From the NCBI RefSeq assembly GCF_027922365.1, contig NZ_BSFN01000027.1, forward strand, positions 1 through 42,631: 42,631 nt of DNA. The letters run 5' to 3'. The position numbers and the translations under genes are program-made. This stretch comes from Pseudomonas turukhanskensis (lineage in GTDB: Bacteria > Pseudomonadota > Gammaproteobacteria > Pseudomonadales > Pseudomonadaceae). Position 1 is the stretch's first letter. Every line of letters starts with the position of its first letter. The notes under the pieces were generated by a model. It saw only the letters and a program-made list of their open reading frames with translations. It had not been told where the DNA came from and searched no databases. Shown in pieces: positions 15,396 through 23,644 of this stretch.

Positions 15396-16533
15396 CAACT
15401 TCGACCGCTCAATCTCCGACGAAGACGTGATGCGCCGGCGCGCCAGCCTGCTGCAGCGCCTGCATATCGATGGCCAGCTGTTTCTGCTGCTGACTGTGCT
15501 CGCGGCCGGCAGCCTGTTCGTGCTGTATTCGGCCAGCGGCAAGAATGTCGACCTGCTGCTCAAGCAAGCCACCTCCTTCGGCCTGGGTGCCGTGGCCATG
15601 TGCGTCATCGCCCAGTTCGAGCCGCGCTTTCTCGCGCGCTGGGTGCCGCTCGGTTACCTGGCGGGTGTGGGGCTGCTGATCGTGGTGGACGTCATGGGCC
15701 ATAACGCCATGGGCGCCACGCGCTGGATCAACATTCCCGGCATCATCCGTTTCCAGCCGGCCGAGTTTATGAAGATCCTGATGCCGGCCACCATCGCCTG
15801 GTACATGGCTCGACACAATTTGCCGCCACGGCTCAAACACATCGCCATCAGCCTGGCGCTGATCGGCATTCCGTTTGTGCTGGTGGTGCGCCAACCGGAC
15901 CTTGGCACCGCGCTGCTGGTGCTCGCCTCCGGCGCGTTCGTATTGTTTATGGCGGGCCTGCAATGGCGCTGGATCCTAGGCGCAGTCACGGCTGTAGTGC
16001 CGGTGGCGGTCGCCATGTGGTTCTTTGTGATGCACGACTATCAGAAGCAGCGGGTACTCACTTTCCTCGATCCGGAGAGTGATCCGCTGGGTACCGGCTG
16101 GAACATTATTCAGTCCAAAGCGGCCATTGGTTCGGGCGGCGTTTTCGGCAAAGGCTGGTTATTGGGCACCCAATCGCACCTGGATTTTTTGCCGGAAAGC
16201 CATACGGACTTTATCATCGCGGTTTTGGGCGAAGAGTTCGGTCTGGTCGGCATCTGTCTGTTGTTGCTGGTGTATGCGTTGCTGATTGCGCGCGGCCTGG
16301 TAATTACTGTCCAAGCGCAGACGCTGTTCGGTAAGCTGCTTGCCGGCAGCCTGACAATGACCTTCTTTGTTTACGTCTTCGTCAATATCGGCATGGTCAG
16401 TGGCCTGTTGCCGGTGGTTGGGGTGCCGCTTCCTTTCATTAGCTACGGCGGAACTTCGCTGGTGACGCTGATGTCAGGGTTTGGGCTTTTAATGGCTATC
16501 CACACGCACCGTAAGTGGATTGCTCAGGTTTGA
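15388..16533 (+). CDS. rodA: Rod-shape-determining peptidoglycan glycosyltransferase RodA
   Basis: This is a 381-residue SEDS-family protein with about ten membrane segments. It polymerises lipid II in complex with PBP2. The SEDS regions RQPDLGTALLV, KGWLLGTQSHLDFLPESHTDFIIAVLGEE and VGVPLPFISYGGTSLV are all present. The start is a GTG at 15388 inside the end of mrdA, giving MSNNFDRSISDEDVMRRR, an N terminus familiar from other pseudomonads. Confidence 0.97.
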   Translation: MSNNFDRSISDEDVMRRRASLLQRLHIDGQLFLLLTVLAAGSLFVLYSASGKNVDLLLKQATSFGLGAVAMCVIAQFEPRFLARWVPLGYLAGVGLLIVVDVMGHNAMGATRWINIPGIIRFQPAEFMKILMPATIAWYMARHNLPPRLKHIAISLALIGIPFVLVVRQPDLGTALLVLASGAFVLFMAGLQWRWILGAVTAVVPVAVAMWFFVMHDYQKQRVLTFLDPESDPLGTGWNIIQSKAAIGSGGVFGKGWLLGTQSHLDFLPESHTDFIIAVLGEEFGLVGICLLLLVYALLIARGLVITVQAQTLFGKLLAGSLTMTFFVYVFVNIGMVSGLLPVVGVPLPFISYGGTSLVTLMSGFGLLMAIHTHRKWIAQV

Positions 16534-16550
16534 TTGGGGTGAGGGATTTA

Positions 16551-17561
16551 ATGCTAGGTTTGCGTCGCTGGGCCACGCGCACGGCACATTTGGCCAGCCT
16601 TGCTGGTATCTGCGGTTTCGCCCAGCAGGCGCCTGCCGCTGGTTACGAAGGGTCGCCGCAAGTTGCCGAATTCGTTGCCGAGATGACCCGCGACTATGGC
16701 TTTGCCGGTGAGCAACTGGTGAACCTGTTCCGCGAAGTGGAGCGCAAGCAGTCGATTCTCGACGCCATTTCCCGCCCGGCCGAAAAGGTTAAAACCTGGG
16801 CTGAATACCGTCCCATCTTTATCACCGACCGCCGTATCAACCAGGGCGTCGAGTTCTGGAAACAGCACGAAGCGGCTTTGGCCCGTGCCGAAAAGGAATA
16901 CGGCGTGCCCGCTCAGGTGATCGTTGCCATCATCGGCGTCGAAACGTCCTATGGCGCCAACACTGGCAGCTACCGGGTCATCGACGCGTTGTCGACCCTG
17001 GGCTTCGACTACCCGCCGCGCGCCGATTTCTTCCGCAAGGAACTCAAGCAGTTCCTGTTGCTGGCGCGTGAACAGCAGGTCGACCCGCTGACCCTCAAAG
17101 GCTCCTACGCCGGCGCCATGGGCATGCCGCAGTTTATGCCGAGCAGCTTTCGCGCCTATGCCGTGGATTTTGACGGCGACGGCCATATCAATATCTGGAA
17201 CGACCCGGACGACGCCATAGGCAGCGTTGCCAGCTACTTCAAACGCCATGGCTGGGTAACCGGCGAGGCCGTGGTGAGCGTTGCGCAAATCAGCGGCGAG
17301 CAGGCCGAAGAAGGGCTGACAGTTGGCCTGGACCCGGTGAAGACCATAGGCGAGCTGCGTGCCATGGGCTGGTCGAGCCATGAAGCGGTGCGCGATGATG
17401 TGTCCGTGATTGCCTTTCGTCTGGATGGTGAAGCCGGCCCGGAATATTGGTTAGGCTTACCCAATTTTTATGTCATCACTCGTTACAATCGCAGCGCGAT
17501 GTACGCCATGGCGGTGCATCAGCTGTCCGATTTGATTGTTCAGGCCCGGGGCACCAAGTAA
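16551..17561 (+). CDS. mltB: Membrane-associated lytic murein transglycosylase B (SltB1/MltB type)
   Basis: This is a 336-residue family 3 lytic transglycosylase that cleaves the MurNAc-GlcNAc bond to form 1,6-anhydro ends. It has an N-terminal signal peptide ending near AQQAPAAG, without a lipobox, so it is likely periplasmic. The catalytic Glu131 lies in GVETSYG, followed by NTGSYRVIDALSTL and MGMPQFMPSSFRAYAVDFDGDGHINIW. GGGGTGAGGG precedes the ATG at 16551. It abuts rlpA with no gap. A paralogue with an added peptidoglycan-binding domain lies at 21988-23298. Confidence 0.93.
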   Translation: MLGLRRWATRTAHLASLAGICGFAQQAPAAGYEGSPQVAEFVAEMTRDYGFAGEQLVNLFREVERKQSILDAISRPAEKVKTWAEYRPIFITDRRINQGVEFWKQHEAALARAEKEYGVPAQVIVAIIGVETSYGANTGSYRVIDALSTLGFDYPPRADFFRKELKQFLLLAREQQVDPLTLKGSYAGAMGMPQFMPSSFRAYAVDFDGDGHINIWNDPDDAIGSVASYFKRHGWVTGEAVVSVAQISGEQAEEGLTVGLDPVKTIGELRAMGWSSHEAVRDDVSVIAFRLDGEAGPEYWLGLPNFYVITRYNRSAMYAMAVHQLSDLIVQARGTK

Positions 17562-18569
17562 ATGCAGGCAACGCCGTTCAAGCTCTTCGCCTTTGGCGCT
17601 CTGGCCGTGATGTTGGCCAGTTGCTCCAGCAGCCGCGCGCCCCAGCCTACGCAAAGCACTGCTATTTCCGGTCCCGGTGATTTTGCCCGCCCGCATCGCG
17701 ACGGCGCGCCGTGGTGGGATGTGGATATCTCCAAAGTGCCGGACGCCGTGCCGATGCCGCACTACGGCGCTTACAAGGCAAACCCCTACACCGTGCTGGG
17801 TAAAACCTATTACCCGATGCCCGATGCCAAGCGCTACCTGGCCACCGGCACCGCCTCCTGGTACGGCACCAAGTTTCATGGTCAGGCCACGGCCAACGGC
17901 GAGAAGTACGACCTGTACGGCATGAGTGCCGCGCACAAGACCTTGCCGCTGCCCAGCTACGTGCGCGTGACCAACCTGGAAAACGGCAAGAGCGTGATTC
18001 TGCGGGTCAACGACCGCGGCCCGTTCTATTCCGACCGCATTATCGACCTGTCTTTCGCCGCGGCGAAAAAGCTCGGCTACGCCGAAGTCGGTACCGCGCG
18101 GGTAAAAGTTGAAGGCATCGACCCGGCCGAGTGGTGGGCGAAACAAGGCCGCCCGGTGCCCATGGTATTGGCCCAGCCGCAGATGGCCGCCGTGCAACCG
18201 GCCAAGCCGGCGCTGGCGCAGACCATGGCGCAGCCCGTTGAACAATACACCCCGCCGCCAGCGCAGCACGCCGCCGTCGTCGTGCCCGCGCAGGTGCAGA
18301 TCGACGCAAAAAAAAACGCTTCACTCGAGCCATCTGGCCTGTATCTCCAGGTCGCAGCCTTCGCCAATCCGGACGCTGCGCAACTCCTGAAGGACAAGCT
18401 GAGCACGATGGTGAGTGCCCCGGTGTTTATCAGCTCGGTGGTGCGCAACCAGCAGACCTTCCACCGCGTGCGGATGGGGCCGGTAAGCACGCAGGGTGAA
18501 GCGACACAACTACAGAACAGCGTGCGGCTGGCCAACCTGGGCCAACCGACATTAGTGAAGCCCGAATAG
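17562..18569 (+). CDS. rlpA: RlpA-type septal lytic transglycosylase lipoprotein
   Basis: This is a 335-residue outer-membrane lipoprotein with lipobox LASC (Cys21). A double-psi beta-barrel domain (about 95-190) contains GTASWYGTKFHGQATANGE and LRVNDRGPFYSDRIIDLS; a Gln/Pro/Ala-rich linker follows; and a C-terminal SPOR domain (about 258-335) targets denuded septal glycan. In P. aeruginosa RlpA cleaves glycan strands without stem peptides. The ATG directly follows the mltB stop codon. Confidence 0.95.
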   Translation: MQATPFKLFAFGALAVMLASCSSSRAPQPTQSTAISGPGDFARPHRDGAPWWDVDISKVPDAVPMPHYGAYKANPYTVLGKTYYPMPDAKRYLATGTASWYGTKFHGQATANGEKYDLYGMSAAHKTLPLPSYVRVTNLENGKSVILRVNDRGPFYSDRIIDLSFAAAKKLGYAEVGTARVKVEGIDPAEWWAKQGRPVPMVLAQPQMAAVQPAKPALAQTMAQPVEQYTPPPAQHAAVVVPAQVQIDAKKNASLEPSGLYLQVAAFANPDAAQLLKDKLSTMVSAPVFISSVVRNQQTFHRVRMGPVSTQGEATQLQNSVRLANLGQPTLVKPE

Positions 18570-18638
18570 CTGCCCCTATTACGGCTTCGACCGACTTGCT
18601 CGCCAGAGCCTGTTTGCCATTAGTAACTTGAGAGACTG

Positions 18639-19799
18639 ATGAATATCACCGCCTTTACCCGTCGTCTGAGTCTGTTCGCCCTCCTGATCACCGCCCCGGC
18701 TACCTGGGCCGCCGAGACTGCCGTACCGGCCGCACCCGAGCTGGCTGCCAAAGCCTATGTGCTGATGGACGCCGCCAGCGGCAACGTGCTGGTGGAAAAC
18801 AACGGTGACCAGCGCCTGCCACCGGCCAGCCTGACCAAGCTGATGACCGCGTACATCGCCACCCTGGAAATCCGCCGTGGCCAGATCAGCGAAACCGACA
18901 AGGTGATGGTCAGCGAGCACGCCTGGCGCACCGGCGGTTCGCGCATGTTTATCAAGGTTGGCACCGAGGTCGCCCTGGGTGACCTGCTGCACGGCATCAT
19001 CATTCAGTCCGGCAACGACGCCAGCGTCGCCACCGCCGAGCACATTGCCGGTAGCGAAGACGCGTTCGCCGACATGATGAACACCACCGCCGAAAAACTC
19101 GGCATGACCGGCAGCCACTTCATGAACGCCACCGGCTTGCCTAACCCGGAGCACTACTCCACCGCGCACGACATGGCGCGCCTGGCCCGGGCGATCATCT
19201 ACGAAGACCCAGCGCACTACGCCATCTACTCGCAGAAAGAGTTCTTCTGGAACAATATCAAGCAGCCCAACCGCAACCTGCTGCTGTGGCGTGACAAGAC
19301 TGTCGATGGCCTGAAAACTGGCCACACCGACGAAGCCGGCTACTGCCTGGTGGCCTCGGCCGTACGCGACGGCATGCGCTTGATCGCCGTGGTGTTCGGC
19401 ACCAACAGCGAGCAGGCCCGTGCTGCCGAAACCCAGAAGCTTCTGACCTACGGTTTCCGTTTCTTCGAAACCCAGACCTTCTATCAGAAGGGCACCGAGC
19501 TGGCCCAGGGCACCGTATGGAAAGGTGCCACTCGCCAGGTCAAAGCCGGTCTGGCCGAAGACCTGACCATGACCATGCCGCGTGGCCAGCTGAAAAAGCT
19601 CAGCGCCAACATGACCATGAACCCGCAGCTGGTCGCGCCGATCAAGCAAGGCGACGTGATTGGTAAAGTGGAAGTGAAACTGGAAGACAAGGTGGTGCAC
19701 AGCGCCGACCTGATCGCGCTCGAGACCGTTGACGAGGGTGGCTTCTTCCGTCGCGTGTGGGATAGCATCCGTCTATTCTTCTTCGGCCTGTTCAACTGA
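18639..19799 (+). CDS. dacA: D-alanyl-D-alanine carboxypeptidase (PBP5/6 type)
   Basis: This is a 386-residue low-molecular-weight penicillin-binding protein that trims the terminal D-Ala from pentapeptides. It has a signal peptide cut near TWAAE, the SxxK motif at Ser64-Lys67 (PASLTKLMT), SGN in IQSGNDASVA, and KTG in GLKTGHTDEAGY. A C-terminal beta domain and an amphipathic membrane-anchoring end (IRLFFFGLFN) complete the usual PBP5 layout. GAGAGACTG precedes the ATG. In P. aeruginosa the same gene is called dacC. Confidence 0.95.
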   Translation: MNITAFTRRLSLFALLITAPATWAAETAVPAAPELAAKAYVLMDAASGNVLVENNGDQRLPPASLTKLMTAYIATLEIRRGQISETDKVMVSEHAWRTGGSRMFIKVGTEVALGDLLHGIIIQSGNDASVATAEHIAGSEDAFADMMNTTAEKLGMTGSHFMNATGLPNPEHYSTAHDMARLARAIIYEDPAHYAIYSQKEFFWNNIKQPNRNLLLWRDKTVDGLKTGHTDEAGYCLVASAVRDGMRLIAVVFGTNSEQARAAETQKLLTYGFRFFETQTFYQKGTELAQGTVWKGATRQVKAGLAEDLTMTMPRGQLKKLSANMTMNPQLVAPIKQGDVIGKVEVKLEDKVVHSADLIALETVDEGGFFRRVWDSIRLFFFGLFN

Positions 19800-19822
19800 C
19801 CGAGCGCTTTTCCGATAGCCCC

Positions 19823-19862
19823 AGACGCCGCCTCCTGGCTCCAAAAGAGCCGGCCGGCGTCT
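19823..19862 (+). terminator. Hairpin between dacA and ybeD
   Basis: AGACGCCG and CGGCGTCT form the base of a stem whose inner part pairs GGCTC with GAGCC around CAAAA. No T-run follows, so it may be an attenuator or mRNA-stabilising hairpin and not a full terminator. The lipoate genes downstream could still be read from the cell-wall cluster. Confidence 0.45.
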
Positions 19863-19895
19863 GATTCCGCGGACCACAAGTCCGCCGAGACCACC

Positions 19896-20168
19896 ATGAC
19901 AGACGCCACCTCCGTAACCATCGAGTTTCCCTGCGAGCGCTACCCGATCAAAGTGATTGGCGATGCGGGCGAGGGGTTTACCGAACTGGTCATCGATATT
20001 CTCAAGCGCCACGCGCCCGATCTGGACGTGGGCACCCTGGTGCAACGCGACAGCCGCAACGGTAAGTACCTCACCGTGCAACTGCTGATTACCGCCACCG
20101 GCATCGAACAACTGCAAGACATCAACAGCGACCTGCGCGCCACCGGCCGCGTACACATGGTGCTCTGA
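19896..20168 (+). CDS. ybeD: DUF493 family protein YbeD
   Basis: This is a 90-residue soluble protein of the YbeD/DUF493 family with an ACT-like ferredoxin fold. Start and end (IEFPCERYPIKVIGDAG, DLRATGRVHMVL) match the family well. It sits next to lipB, as in enterobacteria, and is often named a lipoate regulatory protein on that ground only. The TGA shares its A with the lipB ATG. Confidence 0.93.
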   Translation: MTDATSVTIEFPCERYPIKVIGDAGEGFTELVIDILKRHAPDLDVGTLVQRDSRNGKYLTVQLLITATGIEQLQDINSDLRATGRVHMVL

Positions 20169-20821
20169 TGACCCAGCGCCTGGGCTTTCGCGAGCTCGGC
20201 CAGGTTCCTTACGAACCGACCTGGCATGCCATGCAGCACTTTACCTATTCGCGGGCGGCGGATACGCCTGACGAAATCTGGCTGCTTGAGCACCCGCCGG
20301 TGTTTACCCAAGGCCAGGCCGGCAAGGCCGAACATGTGTTGTTTCCGGGTGATATTCCGGTGGTCAAAGTCGACCGCGGCGGCCAGGTGACCTATCACGG
20401 TCCCGGCCAGTTGGTGGCTTACCTGATGCTGGACGTGCGCCGCTCGAGTCTGGGCGTGCGTGAGCTGGTCAGCCGTATCGAGCTGAGCCTTATCGAGCTG
20501 CTCGCCAGTTATGGCGTGCAGGCCGAGGCCAAGCCGGATGCGCCTGGCGTGTATGTAGACGGGGCGAAGATTGCCTCGCTGGGTCTGCGCATTCGCAACG
20601 GTCGGTCCTTTCATGGCCTGGCGTTGAATGTGGACATGGACCTGCAACCCTTCCAGCGCATCAACCCCTGTGGGTATGCCGGGATGGCCATGACCCAACT
20701 GCGTGACCAGGTGGGGCCAATTGAATTTGCCGAAGTAAGTGCCCGGCTGCGTGCGCAGCTCGTCACACACCTCGACTACGCTGAACAGACGACCCTGACG
20801 GGCGGAATTGAATCGCTATGA
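20168..20821 (+). CDS. lipB: Lipoyl(octanoyl) transferase
   Basis: This is a 217-residue enzyme that moves octanoate from acyl carrier protein to the lipoyl domains of 2-oxoacid dehydrogenases and GcvH. The signature RGGQVTYHGPGQLVAYLMLD, the Lys in DGAKIASLGLRI and the active-site Cys in INPCGYAGM are present. ATG overlaps the ybeD stop codon (TGATG), and its own TGA overlaps the lipA ATG, so ybeD-lipB-lipA is translationally coupled. Confidence 0.97.
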   Translation: MTQRLGFRELGQVPYEPTWHAMQHFTYSRAADTPDEIWLLEHPPVFTQGQAGKAEHVLFPGDIPVVKVDRGGQVTYHGPGQLVAYLMLDVRRSSLGVRELVSRIELSLIELLASYGVQAEAKPDAPGVYVDGAKIASLGLRIRNGRSFHGLALNVDMDLQPFQRINPCGYAGMAMTQLRDQVGPIEFAEVSARLRAQLVTHLDYAEQTTLTGGIESL

Positions 20822-21819
20822 GCATTGAAGTAGCTGGCAACGAAGCAACCGGCACCGCTGTGAAAGCCCCACCGGCCAAGGTGGAAATGGGCGTGAAGCT
20901 GCGCGGCGCCGAAAAGATGGCGCGTATTCCGGTGAAGATCATTCCTACCGAAGAGCTGCCGCGCAAACCGGACTGGATTCGCGTGCGCGTACCGGTTTCG
21001 CCGGAAGTCGACCGCATCAAGCAGCTGCTGCGCAAACACAAACTGCACAGCGTCTGCGAAGAAGCCTCGTGCCCCAACCTGGGTGAATGCTTCTCCGGTG
21101 GCACGGCCACCTTCATGATCATGGGCGACATCTGCACCCGTCGCTGCCCGTTCTGCGACGTCGGCCACGGCCGACCAAAACCGCTGGACGCTGATGAGCC
21201 GATGAACCTGGCCGTGGCCATTGCCGACCTGCGTTTGAAATACGTGGTGATCACCTCGGTAGACCGCGACGACCTGCGCGACGGTGGCGCCCAGCACTTT
21301 GTCGACTGCCTGCGGGAAATTCGCAAGCTGTCGCCGGGCGTTCAGTTGGAAACCCTGGTGCCGGACTACCGCGGCCGCATGGACGTGGCGCTGGCCATCA
21401 CCGAGCAAGAGCCGCCAGATGTGTTCAACCACAACCTGGAAACCGTACCGCGCCTTTACAAGGCCGCGCGTCCTGGCTCGGACTTCGAGTGGTCGCTGGA
21501 CCTGCTGGAAAACTTCAAGAAACGTGTACCGCACGTGCCGACCAAATCGGGCCTGATGCTGGGCCTGGGCGAAACCGACGAAGAAGTGATCGAAGTGATG
21601 AAGCGCATGCGCGAACATGACATCGACATGCTCACCCTCGGCCAGTACCTGCAACCTTCGCGCAACCACCTGCCGGTGCAGCGCTTCGTGCACCCGGATA
21701 CCTTTGCCTGGTTTGCTGAAGAAGGCACCAGGATGGGCTTCAAGAACGTCGCTTCTGGCCCTCTGGTTCGCTCTTCCTACCACGCGGATCAGCAAGCGCA
21801 CGAGGCGAAGAAAGGCTAA
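20818..21819 (+). CDS. lipA: Lipoyl synthase
   Basis: This is a 333-residue radical SAM enzyme that inserts two sulfurs into the octanoyl chain. Both iron-sulfur clusters are visible: the auxiliary cluster in CEEASCPNLGEC and the radical SAM CxxxCxxC in CTRRCPFC. The C-terminal SGPLVRSSYHADQQ carries the Ser that ligates the auxiliary cluster. It begins with ATG in the overlap ATGA with lipB and is the last gene of the rightward cluster, 14 bp before a strong terminator. Confidence 0.97.
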   Translation: MSIEVAGNEATGTAVKAPPAKVEMGVKLRGAEKMARIPVKIIPTEELPRKPDWIRVRVPVSPEVDRIKQLLRKHKLHSVCEEASCPNLGECFSGGTATFMIMGDICTRRCPFCDVGHGRPKPLDADEPMNLAVAIADLRLKYVVITSVDRDDLRDGGAQHFVDCLREIRKLSPGVQLETLVPDYRGRMDVALAITEQEPPDVFNHNLETVPRLYKAARPGSDFEWSLDLLENFKKRVPHVPTKSGLMLGLGETDEEVIEVMKRMREHDIDMLTLGQYLQPSRNHLPVQRFVHPDTFAWFAEEGTRMGFKNVASGPLVRSSYHADQQAHEAKKG

Positions 21820-21833
21820 GCCATTCAGCGCAA

Positions 21834-21863
21834 AAAAAGGGCGGCCCATAGGTCGCCCTTTTT
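21834..21863 (+). terminator. Terminator of the proA-lipA cluster
   Basis: A 13-bp stem (AAAAAGGGCGGCC with GGTCGCCCTTTTT, one G-T pair), a CATA loop, and GTTTGTG after it form a typical factor-independent terminator. Confidence 0.85.
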
Positions 21864-21884
21864 GTTTGTGTGAATCGTCGAACC

Positions 21885-21970
21885 GTAGGATGGGGGAGGA
21901 ATAGCCGATACCCATCGTGATTTGCGCTGGTAACGCATTGATGGGTTTCGCCTGTGGCTCCACCCATCCA
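21885..21970. repeat. Imperfect inverted intergenic repeat
   Basis: GTAGGATGGG at the left and CCCATCC at the right bracket two inner words, CCCATC and GATGGG, giving a branched palindrome. The right half (CGCCTGTGGCTCCACCCATCC-like) resembles the right half of the repeat at 31149-31211. Confidence 0.55.
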
Positions 21971-21987
21971 ACACGCCGTTGCTGGTC

Positions 21988-23298
21988 TTACTGGCTGCGT
22001 AAGCGGTTTAACAAGCTGTGATCCGGATAGCCATCGGCGGGCAGATTCAACTGCTGCTGGTAAGCCCGCACAGCCTTGCGGGTGTTGGCGCCGATAATGC
22101 CGTCGGCGCCGCCTGGCTCGAAGCCATGTGCTGCCAGCAATTGCTGCAATTCAATGCGCTCGCTGCGGCCCAACTGCGGGTCGTCGCGCGGCCAGTCGGC
22201 GATTACCGCCGCGTTGGCGCCACGGATGCCATCGGACAGCAAGCCAACCGCCAGCGCATAGGACGATGAGTTGTTGTACTTGAGGATGCTGCGGAAGTTG
22301 CTCAGCAACAAGAACGCCGGGCCGCGATGGCCGGCGGGCAACAGCAGCGTGGCCGATTCACCGGACAGCGTCGGCGCCAGTGCTTTGCCGCTGGCGGGCA
22401 TTACCCCCAGAGCGGTCCACTCGGCCACGCTCTTGCGGGTTTCCGGGTCGGCCAGGGCGTAGTCGAACCCTGTGGGCAGGCGCACTTCAAAGCCCCAGGG
22501 TTTGCCCAGTTGCCAGCCGGATTGCTGCAGGTAGTGAGCGGCCGAGGCCAGGGCGTCGGCCGAGGAGTACCAGACGTCCCGGCGGCCATCGCCGTCAAAG
22601 TCCACTGCGTGCTGGTTATAGGTGGTGGGCATGAACTGCGTCTGGCCCATGGCGCCGGCCCAGGAGCCCACCAAGCGCTCGGGCGCGATATCGCCGTGCT
22701 GGAGAATCTGCAAGGCCGCAATCAGCTGTTCACGCCAGAATGCGGCGCGTCGGCCTTCGTAGGCGAGCGTCGCCAGCGAGCGAATCACGCTGTTGCTGCC
22801 GATGTTGTTGCCATAGGCGCTTTCCATGCCCCACACCGCCACCAGTACTTCGGCCTGCACGCCATACCGTTGCTCGATGCGGCTCAAGGTTGCCTGCTGC
22901 TGGGCGTACTGCGCCTGGCCATTGGCGATGCGCCGGGCCGACACGGCGCCGTCGAGGTATTCCCACACGGGGCGGGTGAATTCGGGTTGGCTGCTGTCGG
23001 CGGCGACCACGGCAGGGTCGAGAGTGACGTTGGCGAAGGCGCGATCAAACAGTGCGGCACTGATGCCGGCATTGAGCGCGTCACTGCGCAGTTGGCTGCG
23101 CCATTGTTCGAATGTCTGGGTTGGCAATGGGGCGGCGGGCTGGGGCGCAGCACCGGCAGCGGTAGCGGCAGTCGCGGTGGTCGGAGCCGGGGAGGCAACA
23201 GGTTGCGGCGCTTGTGGGGACTCGGCGCAGGCAGTGAGCAGGTTGAAGTGAAAGCTCAGTACGGCGCAGGCCAGGGTGCGCGATGACAGGTTGAACAT
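21988..23298 (-). CDS. Lytic murein transglycosylase (MltB family) with peptidoglycan-binding domain
   Basis: This is a 436-residue lipoprotein with lipobox LTAC (about Cys24). An Ala/Pro/Thr-rich linker (30-65) is followed by a family 3 lytic transglycosylase domain with catalytic Glu in VWGMESAYGNNIGSNSV and the MGQTQFMPTTYNQHAVDFDGDG stretch. Residues 365-436 are a PG_binding_1 domain (LQQLLAAHGFEPGGADGIIG). It corresponds by position and layout to SltB3 of P. aeruginosa (from memory). It lies 60 bp downstream of arfA on the same strand and converges on lipA. Confidence 0.92.
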   Translation of the reverse strand: MFNLSSRTLACAVLSFHFNLLTACAESPQAPQPVASPAPTTATAATAAGAAPQPAAPLPTQTFEQWRSQLRSDALNAGISAALFDRAFANVTLDPAVVAADSSQPEFTRPVWEYLDGAVSARRIANGQAQYAQQQATLSRIEQRYGVQAEVLVAVWGMESAYGNNIGSNSVIRSLATLAYEGRRAAFWREQLIAALQILQHGDIAPERLVGSWAGAMGQTQFMPTTYNQHAVDFDGDGRRDVWYSSADALASAAHYLQQSGWQLGKPWGFEVRLPTGFDYALADPETRKSVAEWTALGVMPASGKALAPTLSGESATLLLPAGHRGPAFLLLSNFRSILKYNNSSSYALAVGLLSDGIRGANAAVIADWPRDDPQLGRSERIELQQLLAAHGFEPGGADGIIGANTRKAVRAYQQQLNLPADGYPDHSLLNRLRSQ

Positions 23299-23358
23299 CA
23301 GCAGGTCTCAAAGCGGTAAACAGCGGCCACCTTAACACGCTGACGACAGGGAAACCCT

Positions 23359-23544
23359 TCAGGCCGCTGCAAAGGCTGTCGGGAAATCGCCAAGCCCCAT
23401 AAAGACAGAAGCCCCCCAGTTTTGCTGGGAGGCTTCGCGGCGGTAGCTGCCTTTGCCTTTTTTCGGCTGTTCCTGGCGGCTGCGGAACAGGGGCTGGGCG
23501 ATGATGGATTTGGCTTTATTGGGGCGTTTCTTCGATGTGGCCAT
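23359..23544 (-). CDS. arfA: Alternative ribosome-rescue factor A
   Basis: This is a 61-residue basic protein with the ArfA core: PLFRSRQEQPKKGKGSYRR. ArfA enters ribosomes stalled on non-stop mRNA and recruits RF2 when tmRNA rescue fails. In E. coli the arfA message is cut by RNase III, or terminated, at a hairpin inside the gene, so the protein is normally made from a non-stop mRNA. A strong hairpin at 23408-23436 stands at the same place here. The last residues (FMGLGDFPTAFAAA) are hydrophobic, as in the unstable full-length E. coli form. The ATG at 23544 is used; the longer frame to 23610 has no support. Confidence 0.9.
   Translation of the reverse strand: MATSKKRPNKAKSIIAQPLFRSRQEQPKKGKGSYRREASQQNWGASVFMGLGDFPTAFAAA
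23408..23436 (-). promoter_or_regulatory. Intragenic hairpin of arfA
   Basis: On the minus strand GAAGCCTCCCAG and CTGGGGGGCTTC form a 12-bp stem with one T-G pair around a 5-nt CAAAA loop, at about codons 37-46 of arfA. It suits an RNase III site or terminator that makes arfA mRNA non-stop and so ties its output to trans-translation failure. Confidence 0.8.
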
Positions 23545-23644
23545 TACAGTCCTCGGGCGGGGCGGGTGGCTGAGCGCTGGTAAGTGGCGCGGCCCCGCGG
23601 CGCGGATCATCGGCCTGTGCCGGGCCGCTGTCCAGTGCCGTTTA

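Noticed and set aside
12927..15608. 893-codon open frame on the minus strand across rsfS-rlmH-mrdA
   Set aside because: It is antisense to three well-recognised genes, His/Gln/Arg-rich with no domain, and arises from high-GC codon use on the other strand.
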